From Methanomicrobiales archaeon (GTDB taxonomy: Archaea; Halobacteriota; Methanomicrobia; Methanomicrobiales; JACTUA01), in NCBI GenBank assembly GCA_015660865.1, contig JACTUA010000007.1:1-53805 (forward strand): a stretch of 53,805 bases of DNA, given 5' to 3'. The translations under genes were made by a program, and so were the position numbers. The notes below the pieces were generated by a model, which did no database searches, was not told the DNA's origin, and saw only the letters and a list, made by a program, of their open reading frames with translations. Positions 17,330 through 26,049 of the stretch are shown in pieces. Position 1 is the first letter of the stretch, and each line of letters starts with the position of its first letter.

Positions 17330-17360
17330 CCACAAGTAATTTTGTGTTAAAGTATATTTT
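17330..17360 (-). promoter_or_regulatory. cbiT operon promoter
   Basis: On the minus strand an AT-rich stretch with AAAATATACTTT (about 17348-17359) lies some 28 bases before the cbiT ATG, the right distance for a leaderless or near-leaderless archaeal transcript. An inverted repeat CACAA-6-TTGTG lies between it and the start at 17331-17346, and its ACAAGT half recalls the repeat upstream of cbiM. Confidence 0.45.
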
Positions 17361-17367
17361 ATTGATT

Positions 17368-17674
17368 GACCGGGCGCCCGCAAGGGCGGCCGGTCATGGA
17401 GAAGATCGGCATCAGCCGATCTTCGACCGAACCCGGGGACCCGTGGGATGTGCCGGGCATGGGCGTGCTCTGGCCTCAAGGATCCCTGTCTGTCCTCCGA
17501 AGATGGACGAATGTCCATCTTCTCCACGCATGGCCACCTACGGTGCACGGGTAGGTCGAAAATGGATTGATATCCATTTTCTCCTCGCACGGCCACCTGA
17601 CAGTGCCCGTGCGAATCGAGAATCGCCTGTTGGCGATTCTCTCCACGACCGGCCGCCCTCACGGGCGCCCGGTC
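17368..17674. repeat. Array of paired hairpins (four long, four 10-bp) in the cbiT-aspS intergenic region
   Basis: A roughly 400-base gap between divergent cbiT and aspS contains at least eight palindromes. Four short ones have perfect 10-bp stems and 4-base loops: GAAGATCGGC (17401-17424), GAAGATGGAC (17499-17522), GAAAATGGAT (17558-17581) and GAGAATCGCC (17618-17641). Four longer ones alternate with them: 17368-17395 and 17647-17674 (stem GACCGGGCGCCC and its complement, one mismatch), 17586-17613 (11-bp stem, one mismatch) and a weaker one at 17527-17553. Each long-short pair is joined by a TGGA-like spacer. The outer pairs at 17368-17424 and 17618-17674 are inverted copies of each other. 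17425-17498 shows no clear hairpin. Confidence 0.85.
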
Positions 17675-17728
17675 ATAATCCCAAGACCTTTTACCCCTGC
17701 AGGGGATATATTGGAGGTATCCTCTAGT

Positions 17729-19018
17729 ATGGCAAGCCCGATATCCACCATCACACCCGAGAGCGAGCGCGCGGAGATCGCGGGATGGGTCCACGAGGTG
17801 CGTGACCTCGGGGGCCTCACCTTCTGCCTCATCCGCGATCGGACCGGCATCGTCCAGGTCACCGTGAACCGGAAGAAGGCGCCGGCCCCTGTCCTGGAGG
17901 CCCTCTCCCGCCTCTCCCGGGAATCGGTGGTCCGGATCGGGGGGACGGTCAAGGCCATCGCGAAAGCGCCCGGCGGCCGGGAGATCGTCCCCGAACGGTT
18001 CGAGATCCTCTCCCCGGCCGAGTCCCCCCTCCCCCTCGACGTGGTGGAGAAGGTGCCCGCCGAGCTCGACACCCGGCTGGACTCCCGGTTCCTGGACCTC
18101 CGGAGGCCGCGGGTCGCCGCGGTCTTCCTCATCCGGTCCGCCGTGATGGCTGCGGTCTGGGAGTTCCTCGCCGCACGGGGCTTCGTGAACATCACCACCC
18201 CGAAGCTTGTGGCGGCAGCGACCGAGGGGGGGACCGATCTCTTCCCGGTCGCCTACTTCGAGAAGGAGGCATTCCTCAACCAGAGCCCCCAGCTGTACAA
18301 GCAGATTATGATGGCCGCAGGGTTCGAGCGGGTCTTCGAGATCGGCCCCATCTTCAGGGCAGAAGAGCACAATACCACGAAGCACCTGAACGAGGCCACG
18401 TCCATCGACGTGGAGGTCTCCTTTGCCGACGACCGCGAGGTGATGGACCTCCTCGAGGACCTCATCCTCTTCGTATACGAGCGGGTGGCTGCCACCTGTC
18501 GGGATCCCCTCTCATGGCTCGAGCTGCAGCTGGAGGTGCCGAAAAAGCCCTTCCCCCGCCTTGCATATCGGGATGCCATCGGGATCGCGGCGAGGCGCAC
18601 GGGGGAGCCCCTGAAGTTCGGCGACGACTTCGGGGCCGTTGCAGAGAAGGCGCTCGGGGAGGAGATGGGTGTTCACTACTTCATCGTGGACTGGCCCACG
18701 GCGATCAAGCCCTACTATGCCATGCCCCGCGAGGACGACCCCGAACTCTGCAGGGCCTTCGACCTCATGCACCCGCGGATGGAGCTCGCGAGCGGCTCCC
18801 AGCGGATCCACCAGCACGATCTCCTCGTCCACCAGATCCGGTCCAAGGGCCTCTCCGCCGACTCCTTCGAGTTCTACCTCCGGCCCTTCCGGTACGGGAT
18901 GCCCCCCCATGCCGGCTGGGGCCTCGGCGCCGACCGGCTCGTCATGACCATGCTCGATCTCGCGAACATCAGGGAGGCGGTGATCTTCCCCAGGGACCGC
19001 CACAGGCTCGTGCCATGA
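17729..19018 (+). CDS. aspS: Aspartyl-tRNA synthetase (archaeal type)
   Basis: 429 residues, the compact archaeal/eukaryotic class IIb form. An N-terminal OB-fold anticodon domain (AGWVHEVRDLGGLTFCLIRDR) is followed by the class II core: motif 2 around FEIGPIFRAEEHNTTKHLNEAT and motif 3 GMPPHAGWGLGADRLVM. QSPQLYKQIMM is also characteristic. In methanogens this enzyme is usually non-discriminating and also charges tRNA-Asn; that is family knowledge, not visible here. The ATG at 17729 with GGAGGT 11 bases before it is preferred; upstream codons fall in the hairpin array. Confidence 0.95.
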   Translation: MASPISTITPESERAEIAGWVHEVRDLGGLTFCLIRDRTGIVQVTVNRKKAPAPVLEALSRLSRESVVRIGGTVKAIAKAPGGREIVPERFEILSPAESPLPLDVVEKVPAELDTRLDSRFLDLRRPRVAAVFLIRSAVMAAVWEFLAARGFVNITTPKLVAAATEGGTDLFPVAYFEKEAFLNQSPQLYKQIMMAAGFERVFEIGPIFRAEEHNTTKHLNEATSIDVEVSFADDREVMDLLEDLILFVYERVAATCRDPLSWLELQLEVPKKPFPRLAYRDAIGIAARRTGEPLKFGDDFGAVAEKALGEEMGVHYFIVDWPTAIKPYYAMPREDDPELCRAFDLMHPRMELASGSQRIHQHDLLVHQIRSKGLSADSFEFYLRPFRYGMPPHAGWGLGADRLVMTMLDLANIREAVIFPRDRHRLVP

Positions 19019-19962
19019 TCCTGATCCACAAGGTCCTCCCGACCACGGTCGTGGGGAGCTACCCCGTGGTGAAGACCCCCTCGTTCCGCTCCCTCCTCGA
19101 TCCCCTGAGGTCCGCGGTCGAGACTGCGGTCACGGACCAGCTCGCTGCGGGGATCGATATCATCTCCGACGGGCAGGTACGGGGCGACATGGTCACCGCG
19201 TTCGCATCCAGGCTTCCTGGGATCAAGAAGCAGCAGGTTGTGGGGAAGGTCCTCCCGCCCGACGGGCCAATCACCGTCCCTGACACCCGCTACGCTGTCA
19301 GCCGCCACCCATGGGTGAAGGGGATCCTCACGGGGCCTTCCACCCTTGCCCATTCCCTCCAGATCGCGACCCCGATGTACCGCGACAGGGCAGACCTGAC
19401 CCTGGACCTTGCCCAGGCGCTCGCCTACGAGGCCCGGGCCCTCCAGGAGGCCGGGGTCACCCTGATCCAGATCGACGAGCCGATCTTCTCCACCGGCGCG
19501 GCCGATCTCGCGACAGGCGGGCAGGCCCTCCAGATCCTCACCTCCCTCCTCCAGAAACCGGTCTTCCTCCACGTCTGCGGGGGCCTCGTGGGGGTCATCG
19601 ACGAGATCCTGAAGATGCGGGTCGCCGGCTTCGACTTCGAGTTCGCGGGGAACGGGGTCAACCTCCAGGTCCTCTCGGGGAAGGACCTCGGGGACCGGCT
19701 CCTCGGTTTCGGGTGCGTCGACTCGAACGACCCGGCGGTCGAGAAGGTCTCGGTGATCAAAAAAAGGATCCAGGCGGGGGTCGAGGCCTTCGGGCCGGAC
19801 CGGCTCCTCATCGACCCGGACTGCGGGCTGCGGATGCTCACCCGTGAAGCAGCATTCGGAAAACTGAAGGCGATGGTGGACGCGACCCGGGAGGCGCGGG
19901 TGGAGTTTACCGCCGCTACACCACGCGACTCGTCGTGGAGATCTCCAGGCCGTTCTCCATGA
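19015..19962 (+). CDS. MetE-type methionine synthase (C-terminal domain only)
   Basis: 315 residues matching the catalytic C-terminal half of cobalamin-independent MetE. PTTVVGSYP near the start, IQIDEPIF, FLHVCGG (zinc ligands His and Cys), and IDPDCGLRML (second zinc Cys) are visible. Archaeal stand-alone versions are thought to methylate homocysteine using a corrinoid methyl donor rather than folate; donor is not deducible here. Its ATG overlaps the aspS stop (ATGA). The last 16 codons overlap the 3' end of the convergent KaiC-like gene by 47 bases, an unusually long tail overlap. Confidence 0.88.
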   Translation: MILIHKVLPTTVVGSYPVVKTPSFRSLLDPLRSAVETAVTDQLAAGIDIISDGQVRGDMVTAFASRLPGIKKQQVVGKVLPPDGPITVPDTRYAVSRHPWVKGILTGPSTLAHSLQIATPMYRDRADLTLDLAQALAYEARALQEAGVTLIQIDEPIFSTGAADLATGGQALQILTSLLQKPVFLHVCGGLVGVIDEILKMRVAGFDFEFAGNGVNLQVLSGKDLGDRLLGFGCVDSNDPAVEKVSVIKKRIQAGVEAFGPDRLLIDPDCGLRMLTREAAFGKLKAMVDATREARVEFTAATPRDSSWRSPGRSP

Positions 19963-20533
19963 TCAGAAGGGGGACAGCCCGGTTCGGGACCGCCATCCCC
20001 TTGATCTTGTGGATGATGAGGGAGTGCGAGACCTCCACCCCCTCGACCTCGTCGCGGAACTCGAAGACGGTATCCGCCGCACGGTTGATCCGCATCTCCT
20101 CGACCGGCGTGTGGATCCCCTTATACACGAGGAAGAGGTAGTTGGACTTCCGCTTCTCGGTATCCTTTGCACAGATGGAGAGGAACTTCATGGCGGTGTC
20201 GATCCCATACTTGAGGATGACGCTCGTGAGCGAATCCACGACGACCCGTTCCCCCCGGCCGAGCTCCAGGTACTTCTCGAGGGAGACCGTGCGCGCATCG
20301 ATCATCCCCGGGAGTGGCTCTGCATCCGTAATGAAGTAGGAGCCGTTCCCGTCCTGCTGCCAGAACTGGCGTGCCAAGAGCTCTATCCCGGAGAGGGCGG
20401 TCCCGAAGACCACGATACTCGTCCCTTTCAGGAATCCCCCGGAGAGGACATGGTCAAGGCTGGGTATCCCTGTCGAGCGCTTCTCGGGAGCGGTCTCCGT
20501 TGTGTCGGCGGTTACATGCGTACCCCCTGGCAT
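19916..20533 (-). CDS. KaiC/RecA-superfamily protein with degraded P-loop
   Basis: 205 residues in the arrangement of archaeal KaiC-like proteins: STGIPSLDHVLSGGFLKGTSIVVFG, then VVVDSLTSVIL (Walker B-like) and FEFRDEVEGVEVSHSLIIHKIKG. The Walker A position reads GTALSGIELL and lacks the usual GKT/GKS, so ATP binding is doubtful. Probably a regulatory or structural relative rather than an ATPase. Expressed alone from its own promoter (TATA-like GTTTATCAC near 20590). Function unknown. Confidence 0.72.
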   Translation of the reverse strand: MPGGTHVTADTTETAPEKRSTGIPSLDHVLSGGFLKGTSIVVFGTALSGIELLARQFWQQDGNGSYFITDAEPLPGMIDARTVSLEKYLELGRGERVVVDSLTSVILKYGIDTAMKFLSICAKDTEKRKSNYLFLVYKGIHTPVEEMRINRAADTVFEFRDEVEGVEVSHSLIIHKIKGMAVPNRAVPLLIMENGLEISTTSRVV

Positions 20534-20893
20534 AGCGTATCACGGTGGGATGGACTGGCTCTCCCCATGATGGTGTCATCACGCGCGGTGATAAACCTTG
20601 CCGGCAGGTCCCAGGTTCAATCTCACGAAACCTCTTCATCTGCCTCATTTACCCCGGCGGACGCTCCTGTGGGCTTCGCATCCGGCTCGCGCCCGCTGGT
20701 TCGGCGTCCCATTCTTGAGAGTAGGGCCTTATCGAGTTGATGGTGGAATCCGGATACTTCCGAAAACCTTCTCCCGGATGTCCCAGTACACGACGGGGGG
20801 TGCCCTCGGCGGGGGCAGAAGTCCCCCGAGAGCCCAGCAGTAAAATGATTCTAAAATTGATCGTTGGCCCTCAAGGAAATGAGGTGGGGAAGA
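20534..20893. other. 360-base intergenic region downstream of the VAT gene
   Basis: No convincing gene. It holds the promoter of the KaiC-like gene at its left end. On the minus strand after the VAT stop there is a T-rich run (AATTTTAGAATCATTTT, about 20845-20862), a likely terminator, then a G/C hairpin with GGGGG and CCCCC arms at 20811-20827. I looked for a tRNA (a GGTTCAA-like string occurs near 20610) but found no cloverleaf. Confidence 0.5.
20578..20592. promoter_or_regulatory. Inverted repeat ATCAC-5-GTGAT at the promoter of the KaiC-like gene
   Basis: A 15-base imperfect palindrome overlaps the TATA-like element (GGTTTATCAC on the minus strand) about 50 bases before the start codon at 20533. 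It is well placed for a repressor site. Candidate only. Confidence 0.35.
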
Positions 20894-23323
20894 TTACTGG
20901 TACTCCGGCGGCTGGACCTCCTTCGGGAGACCGCCCTTGAAGACCTCCCGCATCCGCCGGTAGTACTCCCGTGAACGCTCGTTCATCGTGGGCCTGACCT
21001 TCTTCACAGCCTCGTCAAAGTGGCGTTCCATGACCGTTTCGGCCCCCTCCCGCATGGCCAGCATCCCCGCCTCCCTGCAGACCCCCGCGAGGTCCGATCC
21101 GACATACCCATCGGTCTTCGCCGCTATCGCTGTGATGAGGGATTCCCGTACGGGATCGTCCAGAACGAGCTGGTGGGCGGAGAGCAGGTCCATGATCCGC
21201 TTTCCCGTCAGGGGATTCTGGATCTCTCCCTCAGGTCTCGGGCGGCCCTCCAGGGATCGTGAGACCTCTTCAAGCCTGATCGGCCTGTCCCTCCCCAGGG
21301 ATTCCAGGATATCCTCCAGCTCCCCTTCTGTGAGGTGCTGTACACTCCCGACGAGATCATCAAAAGAGGATCCCGCAATCGGCATCCCCCGGATGTGGAT
21401 GGCGAGGATCCTCCTCCGGTCATCCGCCTGGGGTTCGCCAATGTACACCAGCCGGTCGTACCTGCCCGTCCGGAGGAGCGCCGGGTCCACGATGTCGAGG
21501 CGGTTCGTTGCCCCCATCACGACCACGTTCCTCATCTCGAGGAGTCCGTCCATCTCGGTGAGGATCTGGTTGAGCACGCTCTCGATGACATGGGAATCGG
21601 TGGCCGCCCCCCGGGCAGGGGCAAGGGCATCGAGCTCGTCGAAGAAGATGATCGAGGGGGCGACCTGCCGCGCCTTCTTGAAGATCTCCCGGACGGCCCG
21701 CTCGCTCTCCCCGACCCACTTGGAGAGGAGCTGCGGGCCCCGCACGGGGATGAAGTTCGCTCCGCTCTCCGAGGCCACGGCCCTCGCGATGAGGGTCTTC
21801 CCTGTCCCCGGCGGGCCGTAGAGGAGGACGCCCTTCGGCGGCTCGATCCCCAGCCGGTCGAACCGGGCCCGCTGGGTGAGGGGGTACTCCACCGCCTCCC
21901 GCACCTCCTCCTTCTCGGAGTCGAGGCCTCCCACGTCCTCCCACCGGGTGTGGGGGACCTCCAGGAGGACCTCGCGCATCGCGGACGGGCCGACGTCCCT
22001 GAGGGCCTCGCGGAAGTCGCTCGCAAGCACCTCCATCCGGTCCAGGACCTCTGCCGGGATCTCGTCAGCCTCCAGGTCGATGTCCGGGAGATACCTGCGG
22101 AGCGCCCGGATCGCACCCTCCCGTGCGAGAGCAGCGAGGTCGGCCCCCACGAAGCCATGGGTCTGCTGGGAGAGCTTGGGGAGCTCCACGTCCTTTGCCA
22201 CCGGCATCCCCCTCGTGTGGATCTTCAGGATCTCTGAGCGGTCGATCTCGTTCGGGACCCCGATCTCGATCTCCCGGTCGAACCGCCCGGGCCGGCGCAG
22301 GGCCGGGTCGATGGCATCCACACGGTTCGTGGCGCCGATGACGACCACCTGCCCCCGCTCCTCCATGCCATCCATCATCGTGAGGAGCTGGGCCACCACC
22401 CTGCGCTCGACCTCGCCCGTTACATCCTCCCTGCGGGGGGCAATGGAGTCGAGCTCGTCGATGAAGATGATGGACGGGGTGTTCTGCCGCGCCTCCTCGA
22501 AGATCTCGCGCAGCTTCTGCTCGCTCTCGCCATAGTACTTGGAGATGATCTCGGGGCCGGCAATGTGGATGAAATGTGCTCCGCTCTCGTTTGCAACTGC
22601 CTTTGCGATCAGGGTCTTCCCGGTGCCCGGCGGGCCGTAGAGGAGGACGCCCTTCGGGGGCTCGATGCCGAGCTTCCGAAAGAGCTCGGGGTGGCGCATG
22701 GGGAGCTCGATCGTCTCCCTGACCCGCTGGAGCTCCTCTTTGAGGCCGCCGATGTCCTCGTAGCTCACCTTCTTCAGGCCCTCGAATCCAGCCGCTGGCT
22801 TGTCGGAGAACTCGACGTGTGTATTCTTCGTTATGATTACGGCATTCTCGGGCTCCACCGCCACTGCCTTGAAGGCTACAAACTGGGCCTGAATGAAGGG
22901 AACGCCAACCGGAATGGGAACGAGGTCGTTCTTCACAACCGGAAAATCAATGAGCCGATTCTTCAGGGCTTGGTAGTTGATGGGGATCTGGCCCGGGAGG
23001 TCTTCAGGCGGCGCGAGCGTCACCTTTATGGCATCCACTTGGTTCTCTATTGCTGCAACCTTTACTTTGTCCCCGATGGAGACAACCGCGTTTGCCCTCG
23101 TGAAGTTATCGACCCGCACCTTCCCCTGGTTCCAATCCGAGACTATGGAACGCCAGACCTTGGCCACTGTCCGGCGTTTTCCCTCTATATAGACAATATC
23201 CCCCGGGGATAGATGGAGATGTTGCATGGTTTCGGGATCGAGTTTGACCCTACCCCCCCCCTGGTCCTCCGGGTACGCGCTGTCGACCTTCAGGAAAACT
23301 TCAGGCATCACCTTAAAGGTCAT
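20894..23323 (-). CDS. VAT/CDC48-family AAA ATPase
   Basis: 809 residues: an N-terminal substrate domain (to about 185) and two AAA modules. D1 has GPPGTGKT at 230-237, [14 protein letters not shown] and the arginine-finger region [14 protein letters not shown]2 has a second GPPGTGKT near 505, [15 protein letters not shown] and [12 protein letters not shown]. It is an unfoldase that can feed the archaeal proteasome. The C-terminus ends EYQ, with a penultimate Tyr like the HbYX proteasome-docking motif but lacking the hydrophobic residue. ATG at 23323 or 23308 are both possible; a TATA-like element near 23338 slightly favours 23308. Confidence 0.95.
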   Translation of the reverse strand: MTFKVMPEVFLKVDSAYPEDQGGGRVKLDPETMQHLHLSPGDIVYIEGKRRTVAKVWRSIVSDWNQGKVRVDNFTRANAVVSIGDKVKVAAIENQVDAIKVTLAPPEDLPGQIPINYQALKNRLIDFPVVKNDLVPIPVGVPFIQAQFVAFKAVAVEPENAVIITKNTHVEFSDKPAAGFEGLKKVSYEDIGGLKEELQRVRETIELPMRHPELFRKLGIEPPKGVLLYGPPGTGKTLIAKAVANESGAHFIHIAGPEIISKYYGESEQKLREIFEEARQNTPSIIFIDELDSIAPRREDVTGEVERRVVAQLLTMMDGMEERGQVVVIGATNRVDAIDPALRRPGRFDREIEIGVPNEIDRSEILKIHTRGMPVAKDVELPKLSQQTHGFVGADLAALAREGAIRALRRYLPDIDLEADEIPAEVLDRMEVLASDFREALRDVGPSAMREVLLEVPHTRWEDVGGLDSEKEEVREAVEYPLTQRARFDRLGIEPPKGVLLYGPPGTGKTLIARAVASESGANFIPVRGPQLLSKWVGESERAVREIFKKARQVAPSIIFFDELDALAPARGAATDSHVIESVLNQILTEMDGLLEMRNVVVMGATNRLDIVDPALLRTGRYDRLVYIGEPQADDRRRILAIHIRGMPIAGSSFDDLVGSVQHLTEGELEDILESLGRDRPIRLEEVSRSLEGRPRPEGEIQNPLTGKRIMDLLSAHQLVLDDPVRESLITAIAAKTDGYVGSDLAGVCREAGMLAMREGAETVMERHFDEAVKKVRPTMNERSREYYRRMREVFKGGLPKEVQPPEYQ

Positions 23324-23352
23324 ATACGCGGGGATAAAAAGTACTCTTCCGT

Positions 23353-24543
23353 ATGAGGATCCTCCTCTTCGACCCGTTCCACGGCGCCTCCGGGGATATG
23401 ATCACCGCCGCCCTCCTTCATCTCGGGGCAGACCGGGAAGCGGTCCTCCGGGCCATGGCCTCGGTGGTGAAGGAGCCCATCGTCGAGGAGACCGAGCAGG
23501 GCGGGATCCGCGCCCTCCGGGTCAGGACCCGCGCTGAAGCGCGGCCCAGGTCCCTGCAGGAGGTCATGGAGAGGCTCAGGGATGCAGACGGCCCGCCCCC
23601 GGCCCTTTCGATGGCAGAGCGGGTTATCCTGCGGCTCCACCGGGCAGAGGAGGAGGTCCATGGCCCGGTCGTCCATTTGCACGAGGTAGGTGCCGACGAT
23701 GCAATCGCCGATATCATCGGGGCATGCACAGCCCTCCACAGCCTTGGGGTTGAGCAGGTGGCGGTCCTCCCGATCGCCCTGGGAGGTGGGTTCATCCGGG
23801 GTTCCCACGGGACCCTGCCGGTCCCTGCCCCGGCCACCGCCGCCATCCTTGCGTCCTCGGATCTGCAGGGACACCCCGGCCCTGATGAGGGCGAGCTCCT
23901 CACCCCGACAGGAGCTGCGCTCCTTGCAGAGTTTGCGACCCTCCCGGCCCCTCGCCTCCCCCCCGGGAAGATCCTCTCGGTGGGGTATGGCGCGGGATCC
24001 AGGGAGACCGGTCAGGTTCCGAACCTGCTCCGGGTCTTTCTCATGGAGGCGGAGGACCTCAGGACAGACCGTGTCGAGATCCTGGAGACGAACGTGGATG
24101 ACGTGACCCCCGAGGTCATCGCATACACCCTCTCCAGGCTCATGGCAGCCGGCGCCCGCGATGCCTCCGCCATCCCCTCGGTGATGAAGAAGGGGAGGAG
24201 CGGCCACCTCGTCCGGGTCATCTCAGAACCGGCTCTCTCCGGTCCCCTCGCCGCGATCCTCGCGGAGGAGCTCGGCACCCTCGGGATCCGCGTCATCCCG
24301 TCGGTCCACCGCCTGATCCTCGAGCGGCACATCATCCGGGTCACGGTCACTATCGGCGGGGTGACCCGTGAGGTCGAGGTGAAGGTCGGGACCATCGGGG
24401 GGCGGGTCTCCTCGGTGAAACCGGAGTTCGAGCAGGCCCGGGCATGGGCCGAGGAGACGGGAGTACCGGTGAGGGAGATTCTTCGCAGGGTCGAGGAGGA
24501 AGCCTGGCGGATCATCTCCCGGGAGGGCGGGAATGGAAGGTGA
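23353..24543 (+). CDS. larC: Nickel-pincer cofactor protein LarC (UPF0272)
   Basis: 396 residues. FDPFHGASGDMITAALLHLGAD is the N-terminal signature; HLHEVGADDAIADIIG, the metal-binding central region, and NVDDVTPEVIAYTLSRL are also typical. LarC inserts nickel into the pyridinium-derived pincer cofactor of lactate racemase and its relatives. LarB and LarE partners are not in this window. The gap to the divergent VAT start is only 29 bases; ATAAAAAG about 20 bases upstream suggests a leaderless transcript. Confidence 0.9.
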   Translation: MRILLFDPFHGASGDMITAALLHLGADREAVLRAMASVVKEPIVEETEQGGIRALRVRTRAEARPRSLQEVMERLRDADGPPPALSMAERVILRLHRAEEEVHGPVVHLHEVGADDAIADIIGACTALHSLGVEQVAVLPIALGGGFIRGSHGTLPVPAPATAAILASSDLQGHPGPDEGELLTPTGAALLAEFATLPAPRLPPGKILSVGYGAGSRETGQVPNLLRVFLMEAEDLRTDRVEILETNVDDVTPEVIAYTLSRLMAAGARDASAIPSVMKKGRSGHLVRVISEPALSGPLAAILAEELGTLGIRVIPSVHRLILERHIIRVTVTIGGVTREVEVKVGTIGGRVSSVKPEFEQARAWAEETGVPVREILRRVEEEAWRIISREGGNGR

Positions 24544-25210
24544 GCGGATCTCCACGGGGGTTGCCGCCCTCGACTCCCTCCTCGGAGGCGGCCTCGAGCG
24601 GCGGGTCATCACCCAGTTCTACGGTGAGCCCGGGTGCGGGAAGAGCACCCTCACCATCATCGCCGCGGTGGAGCGGCTCCGGGCAGGCGAGTTGGTGATC
24701 TACCTTGACACCGAGGGTTTCTCGGTTGAGAGGTTCCGGCAGGTGGCCGGGGAGGGTGCCGGGGACCTGGCCCGGAACCTCTTCCTCTTCGAGCCCCTTG
24801 ACTTTGAGCAGCAGGGGCTCATGATCGCCGAGTCAGAGCGGTTACTCCAGAAGGGAGGCGTCGGACTCTTCGTCCTCGACTCGGCAACGGCCCTCTACCG
24901 GACCGAGCTCACGAGCGGGAAGGAGGCGCAACGGAAACTCGCCCGGCAGATGATCTACCTCCTCGGGCTCGCGAAGCGGTACAACATCCCCATCCTCGTC
25001 ACGAACCAGGTCTACATGGACGTGAACCGGAACATCGCCAGGGGCCTCGGGGGGACCACCATGGCCCACATCAGCAAGGCCATCGTCCGGCTGGAAGGGT
25101 CAGAAGGGATACGGAGGGCGATCCTGGAGAAGCACCGTTCCCGCCCGGCGGGGGGGAGCTTCTCCTTCGAGATGACGGGCGACGGGGTCAGAGCTCGAGA
25201 GACCCCGTGA
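24533..25210 (+). CDS. radB: DNA repair/recombination protein RadB
   Basis: 225 residues, a RecA/RadA-fold ATPase core without the N-terminal DNA-binding domain of RadA. Seen: ERISTGVAALDSLLGGGLE, Walker A GEPGCGKST near 32-40, LFVLDSATALYR (Walker B) and ILVTNQVYMD. RadB is a euryarchaeal recombination mediator. It overlaps larC by 11 bases at its start and the convergent dapF by 23 bases at its end. Confidence 0.93.
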   Translation: MEGERISTGVAALDSLLGGGLERRVITQFYGEPGCGKSTLTIIAAVERLRAGELVIYLDTEGFSVERFRQVAGEGAGDLARNLFLFEPLDFEQQGLMIAESERLLQKGGVGLFVLDSATALYRTELTSGKEAQRKLARQMIYLLGLAKRYNIPILVTNQVYMDVNRNIARGLGGTTMAHISKAIVRLEGSEGIRRAILEKHRSRPAGGSFSFEMTGDGVRARETP

Positions 25211-26039
25211 AGACCGTGCGGGCCGGCCCCTCCATCTCGTTCTTCTCTCCGAGCCGGACGGTGAGGGGGCCGCCCGCGGTCTCAACGTGAACGATATCCC
25301 CGACCATGCCGAGTTTTCTCGCGACAGCGGCCGAGGCCATGGCCCCCGTGCCGCAGGAGAGGGTCTCAGCCTCCACCCCCCTCTCGTAGGTCCGGATGTG
25401 GAGGACGTTCTCCTCCCTCTTCTCGACGAAGTTCACGTTCGCCCCCGAAAGGAACGTGTGGTGGTTGCGGATGGCAGGGGCGAGCTCGGCCATCTCGACG
25501 GCGCCGACCTCGTCCACGAAGACGACGGCGTGAGGGACACCGGTGTTCACCGCGTAGACGGTGTACTCCAGGATCTCCTCCTTGTACTCCCCCTCTCCGG
25601 TTGCCGGGATCTCGCTCCGGTTGAACTTCGGCGCGGGCATGCCGATGGTCGCCATGAACTCCTCGTCCTCATCGTACTTCGTGGAGACCTGGATCACGCC
25701 GGCCAGGGTCTCCACGGGGAAGGAGTCCTTCGAGAAGCCACTGACCATGAGGTACTTATCGTAGCCCTTGTCCACGATATACTTGGCAAGGCAGCGGATC
25801 CCGTTCCCGCACATCTCGGCCTCGCTCTCGTCAGGGTTAAATACCCGCATCTTCAGGGGGGCCTTCTCCCCTTTTGAGAGGATGAGCACCCCGTCCGCAC
25901 CGATGCCGAACCTCCGTTCCGTGTAGAGAGATGCGAACTTCGCCTTCAGCTCCTCGGGGATCAGCTCATGCTCGAACTCATCGACGAGGATGAAGTCGTT
26001 CCCGTTCCCCTGCAATTTTGTAAAGACCAGCTCTGCCAT
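25188..26039 (-). CDS. dapF: Diaminopimelate epimerase DapF
   Basis: 283 residues. It interconverts LL- and meso-diaminopimelate for lysine synthesis. The two catalytic cysteines are visible in EAEMCGNGIRC (about 77) and ETLSCGTGAMASA. FTKLQGNGNDFILVDE is the N-terminal signature. Start at the ATG 26039; the longer frame extends into the RuBisCO gene and is antisense-like. It follows the RuBisCO gene by 10 bases on the same strand, so they may share a transcript. Confidence 0.95.
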   Translation of the reverse strand: MAELVFTKLQGNGNDFILVDEFEHELIPEELKAKFASLYTERRFGIGADGVLILSKGEKAPLKMRVFNPDESEAEMCGNGIRCLAKYIVDKGYDKYLMVSGFSKDSFPVETLAGVIQVSTKYDEDEEFMATIGMPAPKFNRSEIPATGEGEYKEEILEYTVYAVNTGVPHAVVFVDEVGAVEMAELAPAIRNHHTFLSGANVNFVEKREENVLHIRTYERGVEAETLSCGTGAMASAAVARKLGMVGDIVHVETAGGPLTVRLGEKNEMEGPARTVFTGSLEL

Positions 26040-26049
26040 ACCGAACCTC

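Noticed and set aside
17368-17674. CRISPR array or riboswitch for cobalamin next to cbiT
   Set aside because: No repeat-spacer pattern and no B12-box-like conserved core; the hairpins are regular palindromes on both strands.
16793-18385. Very long minus-strand frame extending cbiT far upstream
   Set aside because: The first 350 or so codons run through the hairpin array and antisense to aspS; CbiT homology starts at the ATG 17326.
20600-20720. Possible tRNA suggested by a GGTTCAA-like string
   Set aside because: No acceptor or D-arm pairing could be found on either strand.
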